From positions 1 to 60,741 of the forward strand of contig JAGYIE010000006.1 in assembly GCA_018402765.1 (NCBI GenBank): a stretch of 60,741 nt of DNA. Reading direction: 5' to 3'. Below are positions 39,333 through 48,269 of this stretch, in pieces. Origin of the DNA: Vicingaceae bacterium (GTDB lineage: Bacteria; Bacteroidota; Bacteroidia; Flavobacteriales_E; Vicingaceae). The notes beneath the pieces were generated by a model. It worked only from the letters and a program-made list of their open reading frames with translations. It did not search any database and had not been told where the DNA came from. Within the stretch, counting starts at the first letter, position 1. The number at the start of each line of letters is the position of its first letter. Both the position numbers and the translations under genes were made by a program.

Positions 39333-40574
39333 ATGATACGATTTAAGCTACGCGCTTTTTTATACCTGGTTTTTTTATATCCTTTACTTTTAAGTCACTT
39401 GGCTTGTGTGAGTAGTGAAACTAATCGTTATCCTACTACTGAGTCAAATGACTTTGCTTTGGATGATCCGAACTTGGTTCTTGGAGCTGAGGGGTATGCT
39501 TCTTATTTACCTGCTCTGAAAGGTAAAATGGTCGGATTGGTTGGTAATCATGCTACTTTAGTAAACGATTCCCACTTGGTAGATATTTTACTAAATAAAG
39601 GTGTGAATATAACGAAGCTTTTTAGTCCTGAGCATGGGTTTAGGGGCGATGCAGATGCAGGAGAAAAGGTAAGTTCTTCTAAAGATAAAAAAACGGGATT
39701 ACCCATCTTCTCACTGTATGGGAAAGATAAAAAACCATCTGACGAAATGCTTTTAGGTATTGAAATGATGGTGTTTGATTTACAAGATGTGGGTGCGCGA
39801 TTTTACACGTATATATCTACACTTCATTATGTGATGGAGGCTTGTGCTGAAAATAATATTCCAGTAATAGTATTGGATCGGCCTAATCCAAATGGATATT
39901 ATATAGATGGACCCATTTTAGAAAAGGAGTTTACTTCATTTGTTGGTATGCATCCGATTCCGGTGGTACACGGCATGACGATGGGAGAATATGCTAAAAT
40001 GATTAATGGTGAAAAATGGTTAGGAAGTGGGATGCAGTGTAGTCTAACTGTTGTTAAGATAGAGAATTACGATCACAATTACCATTATGAATTACCTGAA
40101 AAACCATCACCTAATCTACCGAATATGGATGCTATTTATTTGTATCCATCTTTATGCTTTTTTGAAGGCACACCGGTATCTGTCGGCAGAGGGACAGATC
40201 AACCCTTTCAGCAATTTGGACATCCATCTTTTATGCTTTACTCATACACCTTTACACCTAAACCCATGTTTGGTGCAAAAGAGCCAAAGTTAAATGGAGA
40301 AAACTGTTACGGAAGAATATTAATAGCTGATGCTGAACGGCTAAAAAAAGAAGGGCAGTTGGATTTACAATGGCTAATTGATGCCTATAACTATTACCCT
40401 AAAAAAGAGGCTTTTTTTACCTATTTTTTTGAATTATTGGCAGGAACAAAGCAGTTGCAACAGCAAATAGAAGCTGGGATGAGCGCACAAGAAATACGTG
40501 CTACTTGGCAGGCTGATTTAGAACGATTCCAAAAAGAGGTGAGAAGAAAGTATTTGTTGTATGGAGATTTTTGA
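39333..40574 (+). CDS. DUF1343 / NamZ-like exo-beta-N-acetylmuramidase, probable lipoprotein
   Basis: 413-residue exported protein. Signal peptide 1-24 followed by Cys25 (SHLAC, an imperfect lipobox). The DUF1343 (NamZ) family signature is clear: VGLVGNHATLV, LFSPEHGFRGDADAGEKV, SLYGKDKKPSDEML, FDLQDVGARFYTY and EGTPVSVGRGTDQPFQQFG. NamZ cleaves terminal N-acetylmuramic acid from peptidoglycan fragments, so a role in cell-wall recycling is likely. No MurNAc transporter or MurQ gene is nearby. Confidence 0.9.
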   Translation: MIRFKLRAFLYLVFLYPLLLSHLACVSSETNRYPTTESNDFALDDPNLVLGAEGYASYLPALKGKMVGLVGNHATLVNDSHLVDILLNKGVNITKLFSPEHGFRGDADAGEKVSSSKDKKTGLPIFSLYGKDKKPSDEMLLGIEMMVFDLQDVGARFYTYISTLHYVMEACAENNIPVIVLDRPNPNGYYIDGPILEKEFTSFVGMHPIPVVHGMTMGEYAKMINGEKWLGSGMQCSLTVVKIENYDHNYHYELPEKPSPNLPNMDAIYLYPSLCFFEGTPVSVGRGTDQPFQQFGHPSFMLYSYTFTPKPMFGAKEPKLNGENCYGRILIADAERLKKEGQLDLQWLIDAYNYYPKKEAFFTYFFELLAGTKQLQQQIEAGMSAQEIRATWQADLERFQKEVRRKYLLYGDF

Positions 40575-40678
40575 TAGGATTTGGATTCAGAACCTAGGAC
40601 TGTAAGTTTTCCATAAAAGAGCAATAATTTTATAATTAGCTCGACAGGTATTTATCCTACAGTATTATTTTATAAATC

Positions 40679-43084
40679 CTACCTAATTAAAAAAACATTC
40701 CCACTTTTAGAAACGTTTTGGCCATCAATAAATCGCAAGTCGAGGGTATAAAAGTAGGTTCCTGTACTTGCTTTATTTCCATTTTTTAATCGTCCATCCC
40801 AAGGGATATTTTCAGATTCGTAAACCAACACGCCCCAACGATTAAAAATTGAATAGTTGATCTGAATAATGTCTTTACCAAAAGGCTCAAAGAGGTCATG
40901 GATACCATCCCCATTTGGGCTAAACACGTTAGGTATTCCATAATTTGAGCGGAGAATGGTGATGGTTTTCGACGTGTCAAAAGCACATCCTTCATCAGAT
41001 GTTACACTTAAACTAACTTCATATACATTGGGATAGCGATAAGCATAATTAAAACTATCTTTTCGGATGATGTCTCCATTTCCCATATCCCAAATCGGAG
41101 TTCCCTTTGGATTAGAAAGATTCAGGAAAGTAATCGCTTCATTCGTAAAGGTAATGCTATCTGAAAGCGAGAAATTCACCGCTGTTTCTGGATGAAATGT
41201 CACATGAATGGTATCGATAGCAGTATCACAAGTGTTTCCCGCAATTAATTGGTAAACTCCTGCTGATGTAATCAAAATAAAAGGAGTCGTTTCATTAGTT
41301 GACCATTGGTAAACGTCGAATCCATTTTGTCCAATTAGTAGAGAGTCTCTTGGGCAAATGACGGTGTCATTTCCTAAGTTTAGTAGCGGCAATTGTGGCT
41401 GTAAAACTTGTATAGAATCTCTAAATACAGAACAGCTATCGAATGACTCCAGCCAATAGATACCAGGTTGATTTACGGTTATGGCTCTTTTGGACTCACC
41501 ATTTGACCATCTGTAGTTCAATAGATTACTAGCTGCTGCTAAGGTAATGGAATCTCCTGTGCATAAAATAGTATCGTTGCCAATGGAGAAGGTAATGTTT
41601 GAAGTGTAGCTAACATCAATTGAATCAATTAAGGTATCGCATGCTGAAAGTACTTTAAGCCAATAAGTGCCTGATTGAGTAATGTTAATAGTTTTGGAGG
41701 TGTCACCCGTCGACCATAAGTATGCATCAAAACTAGAAGTAGAATTCCCTAAGGTTAATATAGTACCTGCGCAAAGTGCAGTGTCATTACCTAATTTTAG
41801 TAATCCTCGATTTTTGGTATAGCTGCATAAGGTAGCGCTAGCATAATTAAGTAAAGAATCTTTATAGGTTTCGGGAATTAAGTTGATATTCGTGTTGGTG
41901 ATAGTTAAAGGAGTAGCATCATCGGATATGGTAGTGGTGTCAATGGTGTAATTTACTTGAATTAATGAGTCAGAGCAGTTTTGTAATGCTAAGGAGTCAT
42001 TGATTTTGCCAATAATGAGTTGTGGGAAAGTATTCAGTTGGTTAACTCCCGAATACAACAGTGATCCATAGTTATCTGCAGTTATGCTCGATATAGAAAT
42101 TCTAGAATATAACGGATCGATGTTCAAATCCTTGAACTCAACCACCGTACCCGTGTTAGTATTTATTTCTAAAGTCGTTCCTTGATTTCCATTGTCGTAT
42201 TGACCTGTAAAAAGTACATTTCCGTTGTTTTTTAAGGTAGCGTCATTGACTAAGAAAGTATTAAAGTTGATGATGTTCCATTTAACGGCTCCTTCTTTAT
42301 CTAGCATTAAAAAATTAATCGGCAGCGCAGAAGAATTTGTAAGCGAAGCGAATACATAACCACTATCATTTTCTATTCCTTTCATGGGATTAAAACGACC
42401 ATTTAGTGTCTTTTTCCATTCTATATTTCCAAATTGGTTCACTTTTATAAAGCTATTTGACATGGTATAAAGTGCTCCGTTATCCCTTGTAGCGAGCATA
42501 AACCCATATTGCGAAGAATGAAAATCATATAGCTTGTACCAGATAATGGTTCCATCGCTGTTTAGTTTCAGTAACGTTGGTCTGCTAGCAGGACCCGGGG
42601 TAGTAATGTCGTAATTGATATAGATATAATATTCATTATTGGAGTTCACAGAAAGACTATAAGTAAGTGAGCTGAGATTGCTCGTATTTGTTTGGTATTT
42701 ATTAAAGAAATTAACTGAGCCACTTTCCGCCATACTAATCAAATAAGGTTCTCTTACATTTCCATCATCAAAATAACCAGTTATTAAAGTATTGTTGGCT
42801 AAATCTACGGTGCTTTCAACTAATCTCATTCTCCGCTGATGAGTAATTTGTTTACTCCATATTACTTCACCACAAGCGGTATATTGAATGACTTCCATTG
42901 CGTTATTATTTTGAAAATCTGCTGTTGAGGTAACGACTGTTATCCTTCCATCAGATAACGTATGAATGCTCGGGCTTCCTGCATTTATGTTATTAAGGTT
43001 GGTGCTTTCCTTTAAAAAAAGATCTTGCCCAAAGCAGAATAAAGAAGAAAGGCATAATAAGAGCAACCAAAATAATGATTTCAT
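40679..43084 (-). CDS. T9SS-secreted protein with Ig-like repeats, PKD and type B sorting domain
   Basis: 801-residue surface or secreted protein. Signal peptide 1-20; residues about 25-365 look like a beta-propeller-type domain with recurring strand-turn units; three Ig-like repeats start at about 431, 501 and 570, each opening LGNDT or IGNDT and containing a WSTG/WSNG-type strand; a PKD-like domain about 632-712; then the CHU_C/type B T9SS signal from NVFSPNGDGIHD (719-730) through FNRWGVLVYES to the last residue. Likely exported by PorSS/T9SS and anchored or released. Ligand unknown. Confidence 0.9.
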   Translation of the reverse strand: MKSLFWLLLLCLSSLFCFGQDLFLKESTNLNNINAGSPSIHTLSDGRITVVTSTADFQNNNAMEVIQYTACGEVIWSKQITHQRRMRLVESTVDLANNTLITGYFDDGNVREPYLISMAESGSVNFFNKYQTNTSNLSSLTYSLSVNSNNEYYIYINYDITTPGPASRPTLLKLNSDGTIIWYKLYDFHSSQYGFMLATRDNGALYTMSNSFIKVNQFGNIEWKKTLNGRFNPMKGIENDSGYVFASLTNSSALPINFLMLDKEGAVKWNIINFNTFLVNDATLKNNGNVLFTGQYDNGNQGTTLEINTNTGTVVEFKDLNIDPLYSRISISSITADNYGSLLYSGVNQLNTFPQLIIGKINDSLALQNCSDSLIQVNYTIDTTTISDDATPLTITNTNINLIPETYKDSLLNYASATLCSYTKNRGLLKLGNDTALCAGTILTLGNSTSSFDAYLWSTGDTSKTINITQSGTYWLKVLSACDTLIDSIDVSYTSNITFSIGNDTILCTGDSITLAAASNLLNYRWSNGESKRAITVNQPGIYWLESFDSCSVFRDSIQVLQPQLPLLNLGNDTVICPRDSLLIGQNGFDVYQWSTNETTPFILITSAGVYQLIAGNTCDTAIDTIHVTFHPETAVNFSLSDSITFTNEAITFLNLSNPKGTPIWDMGNGDIIRKDSFNYAYRYPNVYEVSLSVTSDEGCAFDTSKTITILRSNYGIPNVFSPNGDGIHDLFEPFGKDIIQINYSIFNRWGVLVYESENIPWDGRLKNGNKASTGTYFYTLDLRFIDGQNVSKSGNVFLIR

Positions 43085-43125
43085 ATGGGGTAGACGAATG
43101 ATTTATAAAATGGTTGTTTAAACTT

Positions 43126-43161
43126 AAAAAGCCTATTTCAATTTAATGAAATAGGCTTTTT
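43126..43161 (-). terminator. Terminator of the aminotransferase gene
   Basis: Perfect 15-base arms (43126-43140 and 43147-43161) around a 6-base loop; read on the minus strand the distal arm ends in five Ts. The A-rich other arm makes it work in both directions, between two genes on the same strand. Confidence 0.88.
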
Positions 43162-43174
43162 AAAGGATTTATTC

Positions 43175-44368
43175 TTATCTATTTTTATAAGCAGCCAATC
43201 CTTTTTCTAGGCAGACAACTGCTTTTTTCAGCTTCTCAATTTTTAAAACATAAGCTAATCTAACTTCGTTCATTCCGCTGCCAGGCGTAGAATAAAAACC
43301 ACTAGCTGGAGCCATCATTACTGTTTCTCCATGGTAATCAAATGACTCTAACATCCATTGGCAAAAATGACCTGCATCTTCTACAGGTAGCTTAGCAACA
43401 GCATAAAAGGCGCCGCCCGGTTTCGGGCAAAAAACCCCTTCAATCGCATTTAATCCATCAACCAACACATCTCTTCTATGCACATATTCAGTAATTACCT
43501 CATCAAAATAACTTTGGGGCGTATTTAATGCTGCTTCAGAAGCAACTTGGCCTAAAGAAGGTGGACTTAATCTCGCTTGTGCAAATTTCATGGCTGTTGC
43601 CATTAATTCTTTGTTGCGGCTAATCATTGCGCCAATTCTAACGCCACACATACTGTAACGTTTAGATACAGAATCTACGACCACTACATTTTGCTCAATA
43701 CCTTTTAAATTTAGTACTGAGTGGTGTACATTGTTATCGTAACAAAACTCACGATATACTTCATCAGCAAATAAAAACAAATCATGTTTCTTAACGATGT
43801 CTCTTAATGCCTCAAGCTCCTCTAATGAATATAAATAACCCGTTGGATTACCCGGATTGCATATTAGTATAGCTTTTGTTTTTTCTGTAATATTCTTTTC
43901 AAACTCCTCAATTGGAGGTAACGCAAATCCGCTTTCTATCGATGAAGCTATTGGTTTTACAACAACACCTGCAGTAGTAGAAAAGCCATTATAGTTTGCG
44001 TAAAATGGCTCAGGAATAATTACTTCGTCTCCTGGATTTAAACAACTCATAAACCCAAAGATCAATGCTTCAGAACCTCCTGTGGTAACAATGATATCGT
44101 CGTGGCTAATACCTTTGCTTATTCCATCGTAATACTGTGCTAGACCTTTTCTATAGCTTTCATGTCCTGCAGAGTGGCTATATTCGATAACTTTTGGCTC
44201 ATAATTTTGAACAGCTTTCAAAGCAACCTCAGGAGTTGCGATATCAGGTTGGCCAATATTTAATTGGAAAATTGTTTTTCCTTGTGCTTTTGCTTTTTCA
44301 GCAAACGGCACCAATTTTCTAATCGGTGATTCGGGCATCTGCTGCCCTCTATTAGATATCTGAGGCAT
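43175..44368 (-). CDS. PLP-dependent aminotransferase, class I/II (aspartate aminotransferase-like)
   Basis: 397-residue cytoplasmic transaminase. PLP lysine K236 in SVSKRYSMCGVRIG; PLP-binding NPGNPTG at 171-177 and ADEVYREF at 201-208; substrate carboxylate-binding arginine in NEVRLAY near the C-terminus. The N-terminal SPIRKLVPFAEKAKAQGK and IGQPDIATPEVAL are of the AspC/Aat subgroup. The amino donor cannot be fixed from sequence alone. Own terminator downstream. Confidence 0.92.
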   Translation of the reverse strand: MPQISNRGQQMPESPIRKLVPFAEKAKAQGKTIFQLNIGQPDIATPEVALKAVQNYEPKVIEYSHSAGHESYRKGLAQYYDGISKGISHDDIIVTTGGSEALIFGFMSCLNPGDEVIIPEPFYANYNGFSTTAGVVVKPIASSIESGFALPPIEEFEKNITEKTKAILICNPGNPTGYLYSLEELEALRDIVKKHDLFLFADEVYREFCYDNNVHHSVLNLKGIEQNVVVVDSVSKRYSMCGVRIGAMISRNKELMATAMKFAQARLSPPSLGQVASEAALNTPQSYFDEVITEYVHRRDVLVDGLNAIEGVFCPKPGGAFYAVAKLPVEDAGHFCQWMLESFDYHGETVMMAPASGFYSTPGSGMNEVRLAYVLKIEKLKKAVVCLEKGLAAYKNR

Positions 44369-44390
44369 AATTTATCGTTTAAATTTGGTG

Positions 44391-44398
44391 CAAAATTG
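44391..44398 (-). promoter_or_regulatory. Putative -7 element of the aminotransferase gene
   Basis: CAATTTTG on the minus strand, seven of eight positions versus TAnnTTTG, 22 bases before the ATG. Weak without a -33 match. Confidence 0.3.
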
Positions 44399-44436
44399 AA
44401 CATTATTTCCCTTATTTCGAAATCAAAATAGGCCAT

Positions 44437-44466
44437 AAAAAAGCGCCTTGGTGAAACCAAGACGCC
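44437..44466 (-). terminator. Terminator of the DUF1573 gene
   Basis: GCGCCTTGGT (44443-44452) and ACCAAGACGC (44456-44465) pair over 10 bases with one wobble, loop GAA; the minus-strand product ends in six Ts. Confidence 0.9.
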
Positions 44467-44503
44467 CTAGATAAAAATAAGTTATTCGCAGTAACTTAAT
44501 TTA

Positions 44504-44953
44504 TTAATTTTCTACAGGACCTGCAGGTGCAGCTTTCTCTGGAGTAGTTTGAACATCTTTAACTGTACCTTTAATTCTTAATACAGTAGTTGGATTTTTT
44601 GAGTTTGATGTTACTGTCACTGACTTGTTAATTGGTCCAACACGATCAGTAGCATATTTTACTTTGATTGATCCTTTTTCACCAGGTTTGATTGGTTCTT
44701 TTGGCCAAGATGGAACTGTACATCCACATGAACCTCTAGAATTAGAGATAATTAATGGCTGATCACCTGTGTTGGTAAAAGTAAATTCTCTTTCGCCGTT
44801 TGCATATCTTTCAATCGTACCGTAGTCAATTACTTCTGAATCAAAGGTTAATTCCGGACCATCGCCATCTGTAGCTTTCATAGTTCCGTTTTGTGCGTTT
44901 ATTGCAAATATTGAGCTAATCAATATTCCAAATAAAATAAGACTTTTTTTCAT
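44504..44953 (-). CDS. DUF1573 domain secreted protein
   Basis: 149-residue exported protein. I choose the ATG at 44953 (MKKSLILFGILISS, signal peptide to INAQ); an in-frame ATG nine codons upstream would put charged residues before the signal. The rest is one DUF1573 beta-sandwich of the ASPM/SPD-2/Hydin type: FDYG-like VIDYGTIERY, FTFTNTGDQPLIISN, SRGSCGCTVPSWP. Such proteins are common and abundant in Bacteroidota; function unknown. Confidence 0.88.
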   Translation of the reverse strand: MKKSLILFGILISSIFAINAQNGTMKATDGDGPELTFDSEVIDYGTIERYANGEREFTFTNTGDQPLIISNSRGSCGCTVPSWPKEPIKPGEKGSIKVKYATDRVGPINKSVTVTSNSKNPTTVLRIKGTVKDVQTTPEKAAPAGPVEN

Positions 44954-44977
44954 GGTTTGTTGTTTTTTGAATATTGT

Positions 44978-44985
44978 CAAATTTA
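44978..44985 (-). promoter_or_regulatory. -7 promoter element of the DUF1573 gene
   Basis: TAAATTTG on the minus strand, exact TAnnTTTG, 24 bases before the ATG at 44953, which supports that start over the upstream one. Confidence 0.55.
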
Positions 44986-45296
44986 GAGATAAAATATCCT
45001 TCCTAAAATCCTTTAACGTTTCATTAACATTTTTTTATGGGTGAATGAATGAATTGTGCAGTGAAATATAAAGTCGTTGAATAATTTTAAGTGCCCATTA
45101 ATACAATTTTAGTTCTTCGATTGATTTCATTGCAAATGAAATACAATCGTTTCAATAGGAACAAAAAACTAAATACAGATTAAATAAGTTATAAAAGAAT
45201 AGTAAAAATTGCCGATTAATTTATTCAATACGCCCTTAATTGCCAAACTCTCCCGCACATTTAAAAAAATCGTTAGAATAGGACAATTGGAATTGA
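44986..45296. other. Intergenic spacer between DUF1573 gene and valS
   Basis: The full gene-free gap is 44954-45338 (385 bases). Apart from promoter elements at its two ends, I find one hairpin, ATTTCATT-GCA-AATGAAAT at 45124-45142 (8-bp perfect stem), with no T run. I see no T-box-like leader for valS, no tRNA, and no conserved small ORF. Confidence 0.5.
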
Positions 45297-45304
45297 TAAA
45301 TTTG
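45297..45304 (+). promoter_or_regulatory. -7 promoter element of valS
   Basis: TAAATTTG, exact TAnnTTTG, 35 bases before the ATG. The -33 position has TTAG rather than TTG. Confidence 0.55.
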
Positions 45305-45338
45305 CAAATCAATTGTTAATCTCAAGAAAACCCTATTA

Positions 45339-47966
45339 ATGGAAATTTCAAAAGCATATAACGCAATAGAGTCGGAGAAGAAGTGGTACAGCTACTGGAT
45401 GGAACAGAATTTTTTTCATTCAGAGCCAGACGAAAGAGAGGCGTATACCATCGTAATTCCTCCTCCAAATGTTACCGGTGTTTTACATATGGGCCATATG
45501 TTGAACAATACCATTCAAGATGTATTGGTGAGAAGAGCGCGTATGTTGGGTAAAAATGCTTGTTGGGTTCCGGGTACAGATCATGCTTCTATTGCTACTG
45601 AAGCTAAGGTGGTTGATAAATTAAAAAAACAAGGAATCAATAAATCTGACCTTTCTAGAGAGGAGTTTTTAAAACACGCTTGGGAATGGACAGAAGAATA
45701 CGGTGGCACTATATTGAGTCAGCTAAAACGATTAGGCGCTTCTTGTGATTGGGACCGTACCCGATTTACCATGGAAGATGATTTGTCTGCTGCGGTTCAG
45801 GAGGTATTTATTGATTTGTTCACTAAGGGATTAATCTATAGAGGAGTTAGAATGATCAATTGGGATCCTGCTGCTCAAACAGCGCTTTCTGATGAAGAAG
45901 TAGTTCACAAAGAAGTAAATTCAAAGTTTTACCATATCCAATACCAAGTTGAAGGTAGTGATGAGTTATTGACAATTGCAACTACGCGACCTGAGACTAT
46001 TTTGGGGGATACCGCCATTTGTGTTAACCCAAACGATCATCGATACATGCATTTAAAAGGTAAAAAAGCAATTGTACCTTTAATTGGTAGAGTGATCCCG
46101 ATTATTCAGGATGAATATGTAGATGTAGAATTTGGGACAGGCTGTTTGAAGGTAACTCCTGCGCATGATATTAATGACTATGAATTAGGAATTCGCCATA
46201 ATTTACAAAGCATTGACATTTTAAATGATGATGGTACTTTGAATGAAGCGGCGCAATTATATATCGGTGAGGATCGATTTGACGTAAGAAAACAAATTGC
46301 GAAAGACTTAATGGAACGGGGTGCTTTAATTAAAGAGGAAGACATCCAAAATAAAGTAGGTTTTTCTGAAAGAACCAATGCAGTTATCGAACCTAAATTA
46401 TCGATGCAATGGTTTTGTAAAATGAAAGAAATGGCTGTGCCTGCGTTGGATAAAGTAATGGATGATACCATCAAATTTTATCCTGCAAACACAAAAAACA
46501 CCTACAAGCATTGGATGGAAAACATCAAAGATTGGTGTGTTTCGCGTCAATTGTGGTGGGGCCATCAAATACCTGCTTTTTACTTTGGTAATGGAGCCAA
46601 TGATTATGTGGTTGCTGCGACTGAAGAGTTAGCATTGGATTTGGCAAAGGAGAAGTCAGGAAATGCAGGGTTAACTGTTGCTGATTTACGACAAGATGAG
46701 GATTGCTTAGATACCTGGTTTTCTTCATGGTTGTGGCCAATTTCTGTTTTTGACGGATTCAAAAATCCTGATAATAAAGAGATCAACTATTATTACCCAA
46801 CCAATGATTTAGTAACTGCGCCTGAGATTATGTTCTTCTGGGTAGCGCGCATGATTATGGCGGGTTATGAATACACGGATTTACCTCCATTTAAAAATGT
46901 TTATTACACTGGTATCGTTCGGGATAAACAAGGACGAAAAATGTCTAAATCTTTAGGTAATTCACCAGACCCAATTGAACTCATTGAAAAGTACAGCGCC
47001 GATGGTGTTCGTATTGGGATGTTGTTCAGTTCGCCTGCAGGAAACGATTTATTGTTTGATGAAAGTTCATGCGAGCAAGGAAGAAACTTTAGTAACAAAA
47101 TTTGGAATGCGTTCCGATTGGTAAAAGGTTGGGAGATTGCAGGCATTGAACAACCGGAGAGTTCTAAAAAAGCAATTGAGTGGTTTGACCATAAATTAAA
47201 TGAGACATTAATAACGATTGAAGATCATTACGGGAAATTCCGTATGTCTGATGCATTAATGTCAACTTATAAGCTGGTTTGGGATGAGTTCTGTTCTTGG
47301 TATTTGGAGATGATTAAACCTGCTTATCAGCAGCCAATTGATAGCGCTACTTTTGATGCAACGATTGTGAATTTTGAACGAATCTTAAAAGTGATTCATC
47401 CATTTATGCCATTTATCTCTGAAGAGTTGTGGCACTTAATTTCAGATCGAGAAGAAAAGGATTGCTTGATAGTAGCGCAATGGCCGGCTATTGCAACTCC
47501 TGATGAAAAGCTATTAGCTGATTTTGATTACACCAAAGAGATCGTTTCTGCAATTAGAAACTTTAGAAAATCGAAAAATATTCCAAATAAAGATGCCATT
47601 CAATTAAAAGTAAAATTGAATGATACTTATAATAAGTCATTCGATTCTGTTTTGACGAAGTTAGCTAACGTAGAAGAGCTGGAATTTGTTTCTGATAAAG
47701 TAGATGAAGCAATGTCGATGGTAATCGGGAAAAATGAATTCTTCATCCCTGTATCGGGAGCTATAGATGTAGAAGCGGAAAAAGAAAAGATTCAGAAAGA
47801 GTTAGACTATACCAAAGGTTTTATGAAAGGTGTGGAGAAGAAGTTGAGCAACGAACGATTTGTGAGTAACGCTCCTGAATCAGTTGTAGCCATTGAGAAG
47901 AAAAAAATGGATGATGCTAAAGCTAGAATTGTTGTTTTGGAAGAGCAACTGGCGAATTTGGGGTAG
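45339..47966 (+). CDS. valS: Valyl-tRNA synthetase
   Basis: 875-residue class I synthetase charging tRNA-Val, with an editing domain. HIGH motif is H50-MGH ([13 protein letters not shown]), KMSKS is at 534-538 ([14 protein letters not shown]), and the CP1 editing region includes [20 protein letters not shown]. The C-terminal arm (about 810-875) is the coiled coil expected of ValS ([13 protein letters not shown]). Its own promoter and terminator make it monocistronic. Confidence 0.98.
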   Translation: MEISKAYNAIESEKKWYSYWMEQNFFHSEPDEREAYTIVIPPPNVTGVLHMGHMLNNTIQDVLVRRARMLGKNACWVPGTDHASIATEAKVVDKLKKQGINKSDLSREEFLKHAWEWTEEYGGTILSQLKRLGASCDWDRTRFTMEDDLSAAVQEVFIDLFTKGLIYRGVRMINWDPAAQTALSDEEVVHKEVNSKFYHIQYQVEGSDELLTIATTRPETILGDTAICVNPNDHRYMHLKGKKAIVPLIGRVIPIIQDEYVDVEFGTGCLKVTPAHDINDYELGIRHNLQSIDILNDDGTLNEAAQLYIGEDRFDVRKQIAKDLMERGALIKEEDIQNKVGFSERTNAVIEPKLSMQWFCKMKEMAVPALDKVMDDTIKFYPANTKNTYKHWMENIKDWCVSRQLWWGHQIPAFYFGNGANDYVVAATEELALDLAKEKSGNAGLTVADLRQDEDCLDTWFSSWLWPISVFDGFKNPDNKEINYYYPTNDLVTAPEIMFFWVARMIMAGYEYTDLPPFKNVYYTGIVRDKQGRKMSKSLGNSPDPIELIEKYSADGVRIGMLFSSPAGNDLLFDESSCEQGRNFSNKIWNAFRLVKGWEIAGIEQPESSKKAIEWFDHKLNETLITIEDHYGKFRMSDALMSTYKLVWDEFCSWYLEMIKPAYQQPIDSATFDATIVNFERILKVIHPFMPFISEELWHLISDREEKDCLIVAQWPAIATPDEKLLADFDYTKEIVSAIRNFRKSKNIPNKDAIQLKVKLNDTYNKSFDSVLTKLANVEELEFVSDKVDEAMSMVIGKNEFFIPVSGAIDVEAEKEKIQKELDYTKGFMKGVEKKLSNERFVSNAPESVVAIEKKKMDDAKARIVVLEEQLANLG

Positions 47967-47994
47967 AACTTTAATTATTAAGGATTAATTTTTG

Positions 47995-48015
47995 AATTGC
48001 TCTGCAATTCTTTTA
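47995..48015 (+). terminator. Terminator after valS
   Basis: GAATTGC (47995-48001), loop TCT, GCAATTC (48005-48011), then four Ts. Compact and perfect. Confidence 0.75.
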
Positions 48016-48269
48016 GTTAGCCAATTAATGTGTGATAGAAGTTATTTCGCTTTGATGTTAGATTTATTCTTAACGAAGCCTCTGTTCCCTTTGTGGAGAG
48101 AAGATAAAAGTCGTTCGTTTTGCTTTAGTCGCAATTAAGAAAGTTTTGATAGACCATTAAGCAGTTCTATTAGAGAATTTTTACCCAATTATTTTTTAAA
48201 TATTATTAATAGTATTTTAACTTCCATCAATTGAATTTCAATTTACTTTGCATGATTATATAATGTGCT
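48016..48269. other. Intergenic spacer between valS and ppk1
   Basis: The gap between genes is 47967-48269 (303 bases). After the valS terminator it is AT-rich and I see no gene, tRNA or repeat. TTACTTTG at 48243-48250 is a seven-of-eight match to the -7 element about 20 bases before the ppk1 ATG. Confidence 0.4.
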
